A stretch of 64,000 nucleotides of DNA from an uncultured Helicobacter sp. (GTDB lineage Bacteria > Campylobacterota > Campylobacteria > Campylobacterales > Helicobacteraceae): assembly GCF_947367035.1 (NCBI RefSeq), contig NZ_CANBCA010000004.1, positions 25,762 to 89,761 of the forward strand, read 5' to 3'. The position numbers and the translations under genes were made by a program. A model generated the notes under the pieces. That model was given only the letters and a program-made list of their open reading frames with translations. It did no database searches and was not told the DNA's origin. Of the stretch, positions 56,338-64,000 are shown piece after piece; the stretch's first letter is position 1, and the number at the start of each line of letters is the position of its first letter.

Positions 56338-57051
56338 TCAAGCAATATTAGTAAATACTGCTTGCACATCATCATCCTCTTCAATTTTATCTAGCAATTT
56401 CTCAATCTCTATTAATTGTTCTTCGCTAAACTCAATCGGATTGGTTGCAATACGTTCTAGTGCAGCTTTTTTAACTTCTAGCTTAAGCTCTTCTAGCGCA
56501 TTTGCGAGTGTGCCAAAACTTGTATAATCTCCATAAATATGGACGATTTCTTCTTCTATCTCCATAGAATCTAATCCCGCATCAATCAAGGTTAATTCTA
56601 GTTCTTCTAAATCCCCAGCTGTTGTTTTATTGATTTCAAAATGTGCTTTACGCGCAAACATAAATTCTAAAGAATTATTAGTAAGCATTTGCCCTCCTAG
56701 TTTGTTTGCATAGCTTTTGAGATTCGCTACGGTGCGTGTGGTATTATCTGTCGCGCATTCTACGAAAAATAGTGCGCCATAAGGAGCTTTAATCTCATAA
56801 TTTACTTCTGTGATTTGGATTCCATCTTTTCCCAAAGCACGTTTAATTGCTGCTTCAATATTATCTTTTGGCATATTTTGCGCTTTAGCAGCCATAATTG
56901 CTGTGCGAAGCTTAGAGTTCATCTCCGGGTCGCCACTGCCACCTTCTTTAACTGCAATGCTAATGGCTTTGCCCAATTTTGGAAAAAGTTTTGACATTTT
57001 ATCCCATCGCTTTTCTTTGCTTGCTCTTCGGTATTCAAATGCTCGTCCCAT
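56338..57051 (-). CDS. YebC/PmpR-family DNA-binding or ribosome-associated protein
   Basis: 237 residues of the YebC family: [19 protein letters not shown] at the N-terminus, [16 protein letters not shown] and the acidic C-terminus. I start at ATG 57051 with GGTGG 5 bases upstream; the longer frame adds 35 unrelated residues. YebC proteins were described as transcription regulators and more recently as factors that help ribosomes through polyproline stretches; which applies here is not determinable. Confidence 0.93.
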   Translation of the reverse strand: MGRAFEYRRASKEKRWDKMSKLFPKLGKAISIAVKEGGSGDPEMNSKLRTAIMAAKAQNMPKDNIEAAIKRALGKDGIQITEVNYEIKAPYGALFFVECATDNTTRTVANLKSYANKLGGQMLTNNSLEFMFARKAHFEINKTTAGDLEELELTLIDAGLDSMEIEEEIVHIYGDYTSFGTLANALEELKLEVKKAALERIATNPIEFSEEQLIEIEKLLDKIEEDDDVQAVFTNIA

Positions 57052-57149
57052 AAAACCACCTGTATTTTGGAATATTAAATTTTGGAAAAAGATTGTAGTA
57101 TTTTTAAGTTTAAATTTACAAGATATTTTTAGAGTATAACCAAGATTTC

Positions 57150-57178
57150 TTGACATTAATTAAGAATTACTATATAAT
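57150..57178 (+). promoter_or_regulatory. sigma-70 promoter of tRNA-Asn
   Basis: TTGACA (57150-57155), 17-base spacer, TATAAT (57173-57178). Start predicted near 57185, about 20 bases before the tRNA. A near-perfect consensus match. Confidence 0.85.
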
Positions 57179-57204
57179 TACACCTCATTTTTTATGAGCT
57201 TTAT

Positions 57205-57279
57205 TCCGGATTAGCTCAGCGGTAGAGTAGGCGGCTGTTAACCGCTTGGTCGTAGGTTCGAATCCTACATCCGGAGCCA
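57205..57279 (+). tRNA. tRNA-Asn (anticodon GTT)
   Basis: 75 bases. Acceptor TCCGGAT/ATCCGGA, anticodon loop containing GTT, T-arm AGGTTCGAATCCT, encoded CCA. Single tRNA between the yebC and pseI genes. Confidence 0.97.
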
Positions 57280-57406
57280 CTTTTATCTTCATTCTTTCTT
57301 TTTATCTGATGAATTATTTTAAACCACTGAATTTTTCTTTGTGATTCCAAATTTCATCTTTCTATAATTTATTGCATTTGGCTTTAAATTAAGATATTTT
57401 TTCCGA

Positions 57407-57412
57407 TATAAT
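57407..57412 (+). promoter_or_regulatory. -10 box of pseI
   Basis: TATAAT (context CCGATATAATC) 36 bases before the chosen ATG of pseI; no obvious -35. Confidence 0.5.
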
Positions 57413-57448
57413 CTTAGGCAAAATTTACCAATTTTTAAGGATATGGAT

Positions 57449-58462
57449 ATGCGAAAGGATAGAATCTTTTTAGTTGCTGAACTCTCTGCAAATCACAATC
57501 AAGATAAAACTTTAGCTCTACAAACCATTAAAGCTGCTAAAGATTCTGGCGCAGATGCTATCAAATTACAAACTTATATGCCAGATTGCTTGACGTTGGA
57601 TTGCGATTTGAAGGATTTTCGCATACAAGGCACTCTATGGGAGGGTAGAAAGTTTTATGACTTATATCAAGAAGCAATGACACCTTGGGAATGGCATAAA
57701 GACCTCTTTGCTTATGCGCACGAGCTTGGACTTATCTGTTTTTCTAGCCCATTTAGTAAGGAAGGTGTGGATTTTTTGGAGAGTTTGGGGAATCCTATTT
57801 ATAAGGTAGCATCTTTTGAGATTGTGGATTTGGAATTAATCTCCTATATGGCGCGTTTGGGCAAACCAATGATTCTATCAAAGGGAATCGCAACCAAAGA
57901 GGAGATTCAAGAGGCAATTGATGTGTGCAAACAAGTGGGCAATGCAGATATTACGCTTTTGCAATGCACAAGCTCCTATCCTGCACCGCTTAATAGTGCG
58001 AATCTTAGTCTAATTTCAAAGCTAAAGCAGGATTTTGGAGTGGAAGTTGGGCTATCGGATCATACTTTAGGAATCATTGCGCCGATTGTTGCTGCAACGC
58101 TTGGCGCAAAAGTGATTGAAAAGCATTTTATACTAAGTCGCAAACTAGGTGGTGTGGATAGTGCATTTAGTCTTGAACCTAAGGAATTTTCTCAAATGGC
58201 AAAGGCGGTGCGAGAGGTAGAAGAATTGCTGGGCATTCCAACCTATGAATTAAGTGAAAAGTCTAAAGAGGGTAGAGCATTTATGCGCTCTTTATATGTG
58301 GTAAAAGATATTTCTAAAGGTGAGAAGATTACTACGGAATCCGTGCGTTCTATTCGCCCGGGATATGGAATCGCACCAAAATATTTAAAACAAGTCATAG
58401 GCAAATATGCAAGTCGTGATTTATATCGGGGCAAGGCATTGGAATTTGGGGATTTTGAATAA
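57449..58462 (+). CDS. pseI: pseudaminic acid synthase
   Basis: NeuB-family enzyme that condenses phosphoenolpyruvate with a 6-deoxy diacetamido-hexose to give pseudaminic acid, used on flagellin and surface glycans. 337 residues: LVAELSANHNQDKTLALQTI, GADAIKLQTYMPD, and the PseI-type LWEGRKFYDLYQEAMTPWEW, with a C-terminal SAF domain (about 285-337). I prefer ATG 57449 over 57443: AAGGA is then 7 bases upstream. Flagellin glycosylation partners are not in the window. The GT gene at 58543 follows 80 bases later. Confidence 0.92.
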   Translation: MRKDRIFLVAELSANHNQDKTLALQTIKAAKDSGADAIKLQTYMPDCLTLDCDLKDFRIQGTLWEGRKFYDLYQEAMTPWEWHKDLFAYAHELGLICFSSPFSKEGVDFLESLGNPIYKVASFEIVDLELISYMARLGKPMILSKGIATKEEIQEAIDVCKQVGNADITLLQCTSSYPAPLNSANLSLISKLKQDFGVEVGLSDHTLGIIAPIVAATLGAKVIEKHFILSRKLGGVDSAFSLEPKEFSQMAKAVREVEELLGIPTYELSEKSKEGRAFMRSLYVVKDISKGEKITTESVRSIRPGYGIAPKYLKQVIGKYASRDLYRGKALEFGDFE

Positions 58463-58542
58463 AAGTTTGCTTTGGGGTTAAGCTTGAAGTTTTCTTATAT
58501 TTTGTGTATTATTTGAAAATTTTTTGCATTTAAGGAGGAATA

Positions 58543-59438
58543 ATGTCCCATAACGCAAATGATAAAGATTTGTTGCCCCCCCCCCCCAATTATTTAGCAG
58601 AAACTCCATAGATTATTCCCATATTAGATTAACCTATATCACACATTTTTATTGCAATGATAAGAATATTAATTGTGTCATTGATATGTTGAGGTTCTAT
58701 GAAACTTTTTGTCCTAAAACTTTGGATGTTGTGATGTTTGTTATCGTAGATGATGGTTCTCCCATATCTTATGAGATTCCAAAGTTTAATCTAAATTTGC
58801 GTTGGATTCGTATCAATGAGGACATACCTTGGAATATGGCTGGTGCGCGTAATTTGGGTGTTACTTATGCGCTAAGCGATAATATTTTTATTAACGATGT
58901 TGATTTTTATTTATTGCCTGATACGCTTGAATATATGGCACACCATAAGCCTTGTGGGAGAATGATTTATAAAGTGGGATTGGATATCAATGGAAAATGG
59001 GCGCGTGGGCATTGTAATGCTTGGTTTATGAGTCGCGCAAGATTTATGCGATTCTTTGGAGTTGATGAGGAGTTTTCTGGGAATTGGGGGAGAGAAGATG
59101 ATATGTTTGCCAAACTTCACAAATGGAGTGGCTCAAGGCTAAAATATATACCTAAAAAATATCGCGCCATTAGAACCATTGTTTCAAATAACGAGATGGA
59201 TACAAGCAGTTATCATACATTAAAACGAAGTAGAGATACACAAAACTTTTTGTTGCATAAACTCAAAAAGCAAGAAATCAAGACTTATGGTGCAGAATAT
59301 GGGTATTCAAAGCTTTTTCTTCATAATTTTACTTGGAAGTTTTTAAGTGAGCAGAGGAGGGATTCTCGCCCCACACCAAAACCAAACCAATGGTGGTGGT
59401 ATTTATGGTATTGGAGATGGCTTGTAGGGTATAACTAA
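58543..59438 (+). CDS. phase-variable GT-A-type glycosyltransferase, out of frame (OFF) as sequenced
   Basis: The gene begins at ATG 58543 behind a strong TAAGGAGGAATA ribosome site and soon enters a 12-C tract. With 12 C the frame ends after 22 codons at TAG (58609-58611). The body of the protein lies in another frame, open from the tract to 59438; 10 or 13 C would join the two into about 298 residues. The body has a GT-A character: FVIVDDGSPISYEI, WNMAGARNLGVTY, FINDVDFYLLP (DxD) and WGREDDMF, similar to galactosyltransferases that sense a conserved acceptor. The C-terminus is aromatic and basic. Sugar unknown. Confidence 0.85.
58576..58587. repeat. 12-base C tract controlling the glycosyltransferase frame
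   Basis: Uninterrupted run of 12 C, the longest homopolymer of G or C in the window, within the first 15 codons of the gene at 58543. Length 10 or 13 would open the full frame. Confidence 0.95.
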
Positions 59439-59446
59439 ACTTGAAT

Positions 59447-60763
59447 TTATTGCATAAAGTTTGTCCAAAAATCCTCAAAAATATAAGACGAGAGTAGATA
59501 GCCAAGTGGGAGATTCACCATTACTCCAAGTGTAAATGCCACAAAGGGTTTATAACCCACAGCAATAATTTTCTTAAACTGCGTGTTTAAACCAATGCAA
59601 AGAAAAGTCCAAGTGAAAACCCAGTTACGCAAAGTTTTAATCAAACCCAGTGCTTCTTTGGAGAATTGTTGGTTGCTTACAGAGTCTAGGTTAAGGGTAA
59701 AGAGACTTACCAGCACAGAGGCAATAAGGAATCCTAAAATAAATTTTGGGAATCTCTCCCAAATCGTTCCTATATCAACTTGCGTATTTTCTTGCTTGTG
59801 CCATACAGCGACAGATAAAAACGCTACAAGCACTGCCCAAATTCCTACAAACATATCTCTGCCAATTACTTTAATGAGTGTAAAGGCTGCAATCGCGCGT
59901 TCATTGCCAATGGATTGTGCTGCGGCTAATCCCGCAGAATCTGCAAACTCTGAAGTGCCAATCCAAGCTCCAGCCACTCCAGCATCTAAACCTAATGCCT
60001 TACACAATAGAGGTAGTAAAATCACCATTACCACAGCCCATAAAACAACAATGCTAATGGCAAGGCTGATATGTTCTTGTTTTGCTTTTGCGGCATTTCC
60101 AATCACGATTGCTGCACTTACGCCACAAATAGAGCCTCCCGCCCCTAAGGTTGCGCCAAAGCTTGGATCTAGCTTGAAAAGTTTTGTTGCAGCAAAGTAA
60201 ATTGTCCAAAAAGTAACAATCGTAATGATACAAGCTTGCAGAATCGCAACTCCACCCGCACTAATTAAGAGGGTTAAAGGCAGAGTTGCACCCATAAGAA
60301 CGATTCCAATTTTGACATAAAACTCTGTAAGCAAGGAATCTTTAAACCATCGGGGCAAATTTGCAAAATTACCCAAAACTAATCCAAGTAGAAGCGCAAT
60401 TAAGGGAGATTCTAACTGCAATTCTTTCGCACTTGTGTGGTTGCTAATTAAAAATACAAGTACACTAAGGGCAAACAAAATACAAAAGCCAAAAATAAAG
60501 TTTAAAAGATTCTTGCTTAAAAACCTTGAAACAATACCAAACCAAATTCCAAAAAAGCAAAAGAAGACAATAAAGTTTAAAACAGAGAGATTTTTAAAGG
60601 TGTTTGTTATCTTTGTGCCACTCCAAGAGCTGAATTTCAGATTGAAGACTTTGGCTATCCAAAATCCATCAAAAAACCAAAAAGCACTAATGCCTAACAC
60701 TAAAAATAAGCCAATAATATTAGCCCAACTATCTTCTTTTGCTAACCATTTTATTTTTTTCAT
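59447..60763 (-). CDS. YeiH-family membrane protein (putative sulfate/sulfite exporter)
   Basis: 438 residues, about ten membrane helices. Family pattern in the middle: FGATLGAGGSICGVSAAIVI, TSEFADSAGLAAAQSIGNER and VIGRDMFVGIW. The domain (Cons_hypoth698) is annotated as a putative sulfate exporter, with little biochemical proof. It follows the siroheme gene by 31 bases on the same strand, after the sulfite/nitrite reductase, so a role in moving sulfur oxyanions fits the context. Confidence 0.82.
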   Translation of the reverse strand: MKKIKWLAKEDSWANIIGLFLVLGISAFWFFDGFWIAKVFNLKFSSWSGTKITNTFKNLSVLNFIVFFCFFGIWFGIVSRFLSKNLLNFIFGFCILFALSVLVFLISNHTSAKELQLESPLIALLLGLVLGNFANLPRWFKDSLLTEFYVKIGIVLMGATLPLTLLISAGGVAILQACIITIVTFWTIYFAATKLFKLDPSFGATLGAGGSICGVSAAIVIGNAAKAKQEHISLAISIVVLWAVVMVILLPLLCKALGLDAGVAGAWIGTSEFADSAGLAAAQSIGNERAIAAFTLIKVIGRDMFVGIWAVLVAFLSVAVWHKQENTQVDIGTIWERFPKFILGFLIASVLVSLFTLNLDSVSNQQFSKEALGLIKTLRNWVFTWTFLCIGLNTQFKKIIAVGYKPFVAFTLGVMVNLPLGYLLSSYIFEDFWTNFMQ

Positions 60764-60794
60764 TTTTAACCTTAATTTTTAAATTGATTGATAT

Positions 60795-62078
60795 TTATAA
60801 AATAATTCTTTGCCCCACAAAGGGCATACAGAGGCATTCTCCTACTGCTTTACCGAGGATTAAAATTGCAGGTTTATCGCAAAGTTTAGCCATTTGTTCT
60901 AGTTGCCCTAATGTGCCAATGATAGACTTTTGCTCTTTGGAATCCACTTTGGAAATAAATGCCGCAGGAAGTGAAAGCGGGATTTCAAGCCCTTTAGCAT
61001 TTAAAACGATTTTGTCCGCAAAGCTATAAGCCATCATTACGATGAGGGTATAAGGAGAATCTTTAAGGTAATGTAGCCACTCTGTATGGAAAACACTCTC
61101 CCTTAAATGCGCAGAAACAATTAAAACTCCAGCACTCACTCCGCGCAAAGTTGGCGTGATTCCACTTGTTAAAGCCCCATTTAAGCTAGAGCTAAGCCCG
61201 CTAATACATTCTAACTCTATGTTATGAGACTTTAGAAAGATTCCCTCCTCAAAGACTCTACCAAAGATTACTGGGTCTCCACCCTTTAATCTACCGACAT
61301 TTTTGCCCTCTTTTGCGTATTTTAGCATTAACGCATTAATGGTTTCTTGTGTATGGCTTTGTTCGCCCTTTTGTTTGCCTACACTAATGCAAGTAACACC
61401 GAGATTCTCTAAGAGATTCCAAATCTCTTTACCGATTAAGTTATCCAAAAGTGCCACATCTAAAATTTCAAAAGTCTCCAATGCTTTTAAAGTTAGGCTT
61501 TGCAAACTATTTGGACCACAGCCGATAATGAAAACCTTGCCTAAAGATTCCTCACATTCTGTTTTGATTTGTTCTTTTTTGGATTCGTCTATTTCTAGAT
61601 TTTGACGCATTTTTTTGAGTTTTGCTACCAATGGTTCAAGAGAGTTTGGCAAAATTCTAGCAATTTTATCTCTTATGCTTTGTGCGAGAATTGGACTCGC
61701 GCCATTTGTGCTTACAAGCACACTTAAATCTTGATAACGCGCAATTGCTCCAAAATAAAAATCACACAGCTTAGGATTATCCACAACATTTAAAAGATAT
61801 CCAAACTTTTTGCGCCTCTCCCACAAAAATGTGCCAAGTTTTTCATCCCCACTCGCATCAATTACAAGCTCAAAGCATTGCAGGGCGGAATCTTGAACTT
61901 CTCCAATTTCTACATTGAAATTTTCAAAATAGGAATCTTTCCTTTCTCTTGCGATGATTTGGACTTCCCATTTGGATTCTTTTAATGCAATATGTTTCTG
62001 TTTGGCAACATTCCCAGCACCAATTAATAATGTTTTCTTAGGTGTTAATGCAAGAGGAAGCGTAAAGGAATGTTGCAT
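60795..62078 (-). CDS. cysG: siroheme synthase-like fusion (Met8/CysG N-terminal and CobA domains)
   Basis: 427 residues. The N-terminal about 170 form a precorrin-2 dehydrogenase/ferrochelatase-type domain with the NAD motif LLIGAGNVAKQKH (about 15-27) and STNGASPILAQSIRDKIA. The C-terminal part is uroporphyrinogen-III methyltransferase: VFIIGCGPNSLQSLTLKAL, GRLKGGDPVIFGR, and SGLSSSLNGALTSGITPTLR. It should make siroheme for the reductase upstream. Its ATG overlaps the reductase stop by one base. The loop usually reading GGGxVAxRK is altered to GAGNVAKQK. Confidence 0.88.
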   Translation of the reverse strand: MQHSFTLPLALTPKKTLLIGAGNVAKQKHIALKESKWEVQIIARERKDSYFENFNVEIGEVQDSALQCFELVIDASGDEKLGTFLWERRKKFGYLLNVVDNPKLCDFYFGAIARYQDLSVLVSTNGASPILAQSIRDKIARILPNSLEPLVAKLKKMRQNLEIDESKKEQIKTECEESLGKVFIIGCGPNSLQSLTLKALETFEILDVALLDNLIGKEIWNLLENLGVTCISVGKQKGEQSHTQETINALMLKYAKEGKNVGRLKGGDPVIFGRVFEEGIFLKSHNIELECISGLSSSLNGALTSGITPTLRGVSAGVLIVSAHLRESVFHTEWLHYLKDSPYTLIVMMAYSFADKIVLNAKGLEIPLSLPAAFISKVDSKEQKSIIGTLGQLEQMAKLCDKPAILILGKAVGECLCMPFVGQRIIL

Positions 62079-63802
62079 TAATTTTCCTCTCCAATACCAT
62101 TTTTCTTTAAAGATACAGAAAACAATTCCTCGCTACTCCAATCATAATAAGGCTTAGGATTCTCCGAAAAGTCTGGGATTTTTGCAAAAGATTCTGCGAT
62201 TTTTATAATTTCTTCCTCGCCACTAGAATCCACCCAAGTTTCAAAGGTTTTAAATTGTTTTTTAACTTCAAGGAATCGGGTAAGGACTTTATAGATAAAT
62301 TCAGGCAGATAAAAAGCTGCAATTTGTGTGATTTTCTTAGCAAATCTTGTTTTTCCCTCCTCTACAATTCCTCCTGCTACGACATTATAAGCAGGGTATG
62401 GGATTCCGCCTTGTCGTTGGATTTTGCCAAAGAATCCTAAATTTGCGGTGAAATGGTTACCGCAAGAATTTGGACAGCCAGAAAGTTGAATCCTGAAGTC
62501 TTGCAGTGCGTCCAAATCTATTTTTGATTGAAGTAAATACTTTTCAATCTTTAGCACTGCTCCTCTAGGACGCGCAATTCCAAGCTGACAAGTCGCCGCA
62601 CCCGTGCAAGCAACCATATCCCCAAAAATCGTTGCTTGTTTGCTTTGAGGTGAAAATTCTGTGAGAATTGGATAAAGTTTTAGCATTTGCTCTGCACTTA
62701 GATTTCTTACATAAAGATTCTGATTTTGCCCAAAGGCAATGCAGTGAGGATTTACCCCCTTTAATGCGTTAGCTAATTTTTCGGCACTTTTGTAGGGAAT
62801 ATCTCCTAGAGTAAGCGGCACTTTGGCATAAAAATAGCCGCTTTGCTTTTGCTCTCTCACAAAGCGATTCCACCAAAGTTTTTCCTCTTTTGTCATTTTT
62901 GGCAAAGCTTTGCGCTCTAGTTTTGGGAGTTTGATAGAGGATTTTGAGATTTTAATCTCCCAATCTTTTTGTGATTCTTGAATCAATTGCTTTTCTTGCT
63001 CTATGTGTTTTGTTAGCTCCTCAATGCCAATTTTATCGGCTAAGAATCTTAGTCTTGCAGAATGCTTATTTTCTCTATTACCATATTTATCAAAGACTTG
63101 CTTTACGGCTTGAGCAAACGAGAAACATTCTTTGGCAGGTAAGAAGTCTGAAATTTTATACCCTAAACGACTTTTTGACCCCATTCCCCCAGCAATATAG
63201 ACGATAAAGCCTTTTCTATTGCCTTTTTTAGTGGCGATGAAACCTACATCGGTAATTGTTGCAGTAGCTCTATCGGCTTTAGAGCTTGAAAAAGAAATTT
63301 TAAATTTCCTTGGCAGATTAAAAGAGTCTTTTAGAGTTAACATTTTGTTCGTTAAGGCATTAGCATAGGGTTGCACATCAAACACATCATCTTTAGCAAT
63401 TCCAGAGAGTGCATCTCCTACGATTCCACGCACACAATTTCCCCCACTTCCGCGCCCGCTAAGCCCTAGTTTGTGTAATTTTTGTGTAACAACACAGAGA
63501 TTTTCAAAATCTACATAATGTAGCTGAATCCCTCCTCTTGTGGTGATATGTAAGTTCTGATTGGCATAATTTTGGGCTAGTTTAGAAATCCCAAGTAATT
63601 GTTTGGGTGTAATTTGTCCCCCGTGAGTTTTAATGCGAACCATATAAGTATTTTTTTCTCTTTGTTCATAGATTCCATAAGATACGCGGATAATTTTGAA
63701 AGTTGCCTCATCAATCTTATTATTTTTAAAATCTTCCCAACTTTTGACTAAAAAATTAAAATCATTTTCTAAAACAGAATTTGGTATCACATAATGACTC
63801 AT
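62078..63802 (-). CDS. siroheme-[4Fe-4S] nitrite/sulfite reductase
   Basis: 574 residues, the ferredoxin-dependent (single-chain) NirA/Sir type with duplicated halves. The half-repeat motifs HITTRGGIQLHYVDF and GSGGNCVRGIVGD, and the four cluster-binding cysteines in ACTGAATCQLGIARPRGA (near 400) and SGCPNSCGNH (near 442), are all present. It reduces sulfite to sulfide or nitrite to ammonia; the sequence alone does not decide. Partner genes (siroheme, YeiH) favour sulfite. ATG 63802 has AAGGAA upstream. Confidence 0.9.
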   Translation of the reverse strand: MSHYVIPNSVLENDFNFLVKSWEDFKNNKIDEATFKIIRVSYGIYEQREKNTYMVRIKTHGGQITPKQLLGISKLAQNYANQNLHITTRGGIQLHYVDFENLCVVTQKLHKLGLSGRGSGGNCVRGIVGDALSGIAKDDVFDVQPYANALTNKMLTLKDSFNLPRKFKISFSSSKADRATATITDVGFIATKKGNRKGFIVYIAGGMGSKSRLGYKISDFLPAKECFSFAQAVKQVFDKYGNRENKHSARLRFLADKIGIEELTKHIEQEKQLIQESQKDWEIKISKSSIKLPKLERKALPKMTKEEKLWWNRFVREQKQSGYFYAKVPLTLGDIPYKSAEKLANALKGVNPHCIAFGQNQNLYVRNLSAEQMLKLYPILTEFSPQSKQATIFGDMVACTGAATCQLGIARPRGAVLKIEKYLLQSKIDLDALQDFRIQLSGCPNSCGNHFTANLGFFGKIQRQGGIPYPAYNVVAGGIVEEGKTRFAKKITQIAAFYLPEFIYKVLTRFLEVKKQFKTFETWVDSSGEEEIIKIAESFAKIPDFSENPKPYYDWSSEELFSVSLKKNGIGEEN

Positions 63803-63824
63803 AAAATTTCCTTGAAATTTAATT

Positions 63825-63830
63825 ATTGTA
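63825..63830 (-). promoter_or_regulatory. -10 box of the siroheme reductase operon
   Basis: Minus-strand TACAAT, 22 bases before the ATG. Close to the large inverted repeat, which would cover the -35 to -65 region. Confidence 0.45.
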
Positions 63831-63857
63831 AAGTGGCAATCTTACTTTTTAAATCCT

Positions 63858-63896
63858 TAAATATTAATAAATACATATTGTATTTATTAATATTTA
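63858..63896. repeat. perfect 18-bp inverted repeat upstream of the siroheme reductase operon
   Basis: Arms TAAATATTAATAAATACA and its exact complement are separated by TAT. The A+T content makes self-pairing weak as RNA but plausible as a DNA operator for a dimeric regulator. It sits 28 bases upstream of the putative -10 of the reductase operon. Function is inferred. Confidence 0.55.
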
Positions 63897-64000
63897 CTAT
63901 ATAAACCTCAATTTTCAATATCTTTAAATACTATAATCAAGTTATATTTTAAAAACATCTTAAGTATATAGGAGTTAAGATTACCCAACACTTAATCTCT

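Noticed and set aside
57052..57156. 35-residue N-terminal extension of the YebC-family gene
   Set aside because: Does not look like the family; ATG 57051 with GGTGG upstream fits the usual MGRAFEYRR start.

Overview
The window is a chromosomal segment of a Campylobacterota bacterium, most likely a non-pylori (enterohepatic-type) Helicobacter. The main evidence is the single 2881-codon ORF fusing RpoB to RpoC, a known hallmark of Helicobacter and Wolinella. Supporting evidence is the low G+C, the tuf-rpmG-secE-nusG-rplKAJL-rpoBC-rpsL-rpsG-fusA order, the cheX/fliN/fliO block, a CPDC-type thioredoxin, a PseI pseudaminic acid synthase, and long G/C homopolymers in surface-glycan genes. No ribosomal RNA, insertion sequence, prophage, CRISPR array or recognisable defence system was found.

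Layout. 1-8.1 kb (minus strand): a GTPase cut by the window edge, mnmG, a chemoreceptor and the pstSCAB phosphate importer. 8.3-11.6 kb (plus): a cation-efflux-like protein, then an overlapping cheX-like/fliN/fliO/tonB-like flagellar block. 11.5-19.2 kb: a surface-glycan locus of several glycosyltransferases, a capsule-type protein, a methyltransferase and a heptosyltransferase-like gene, carrying homopolymer tracts of 9-11 G/C. 19.2-24.2 kb: RNase Y, a 5-formyl-THF cyclo-ligase-like gene, a small membrane protein and a TonB-dependent receptor. 24.3-41.1 kb (plus): four tRNAs, tuf, rpmG, tRNA-Trp, secE, nusG, ribosomal stalk genes, rpoBC, rpsL, rpsG and fusA. 41.6-47.5 kb: galE, glmS and a YedE/YedF/DUF3343/class-V aminotransferase set associated with selenium or sulfur trafficking. 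47.9-57.1 kb (minus): an NSS transporter, an operon running M23 peptidase-minC-lpxC-tsaB-like-CDF-AAA ATPase, thioredoxin and a YebC-family protein. 57.2-59.4 kb (plus): tRNA-Asn, pseI and a phase-variable glycosyltransferase that is out of frame as sequenced. 59.4-63.8 kb (minus): a siroheme sulfite/nitrite reductase, a CysG-like siroheme enzyme and a YeiH-family exporter.

How the parts work together. Most of the window is core machinery: translation, transcription, envelope and division. The accessory biology is surface glycan variation. Tracts of 9-12 G/C lie in five genes. Four of these are open as sequenced, although the CgtA-like one has a stop codon just upstream of its tract. The gene at 58.5 kb is one base out of register. 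The CgtA-like GalNAc transferase is split into an N-terminal ORF and a catalytic ORF in the same frame by one TAA codon. GlmS, GalE, PseI and the GT9 enzyme could supply precursors or core sugars for this surface chemistry. I did not find a clearly new system. The most promising loci for follow-up are the split CgtA-like gene, the out-of-frame glycosyltransferase beside pseI, the YedE-type cluster, and a perfect 18-bp inverted repeat upstream of the sulfite reductase operon.
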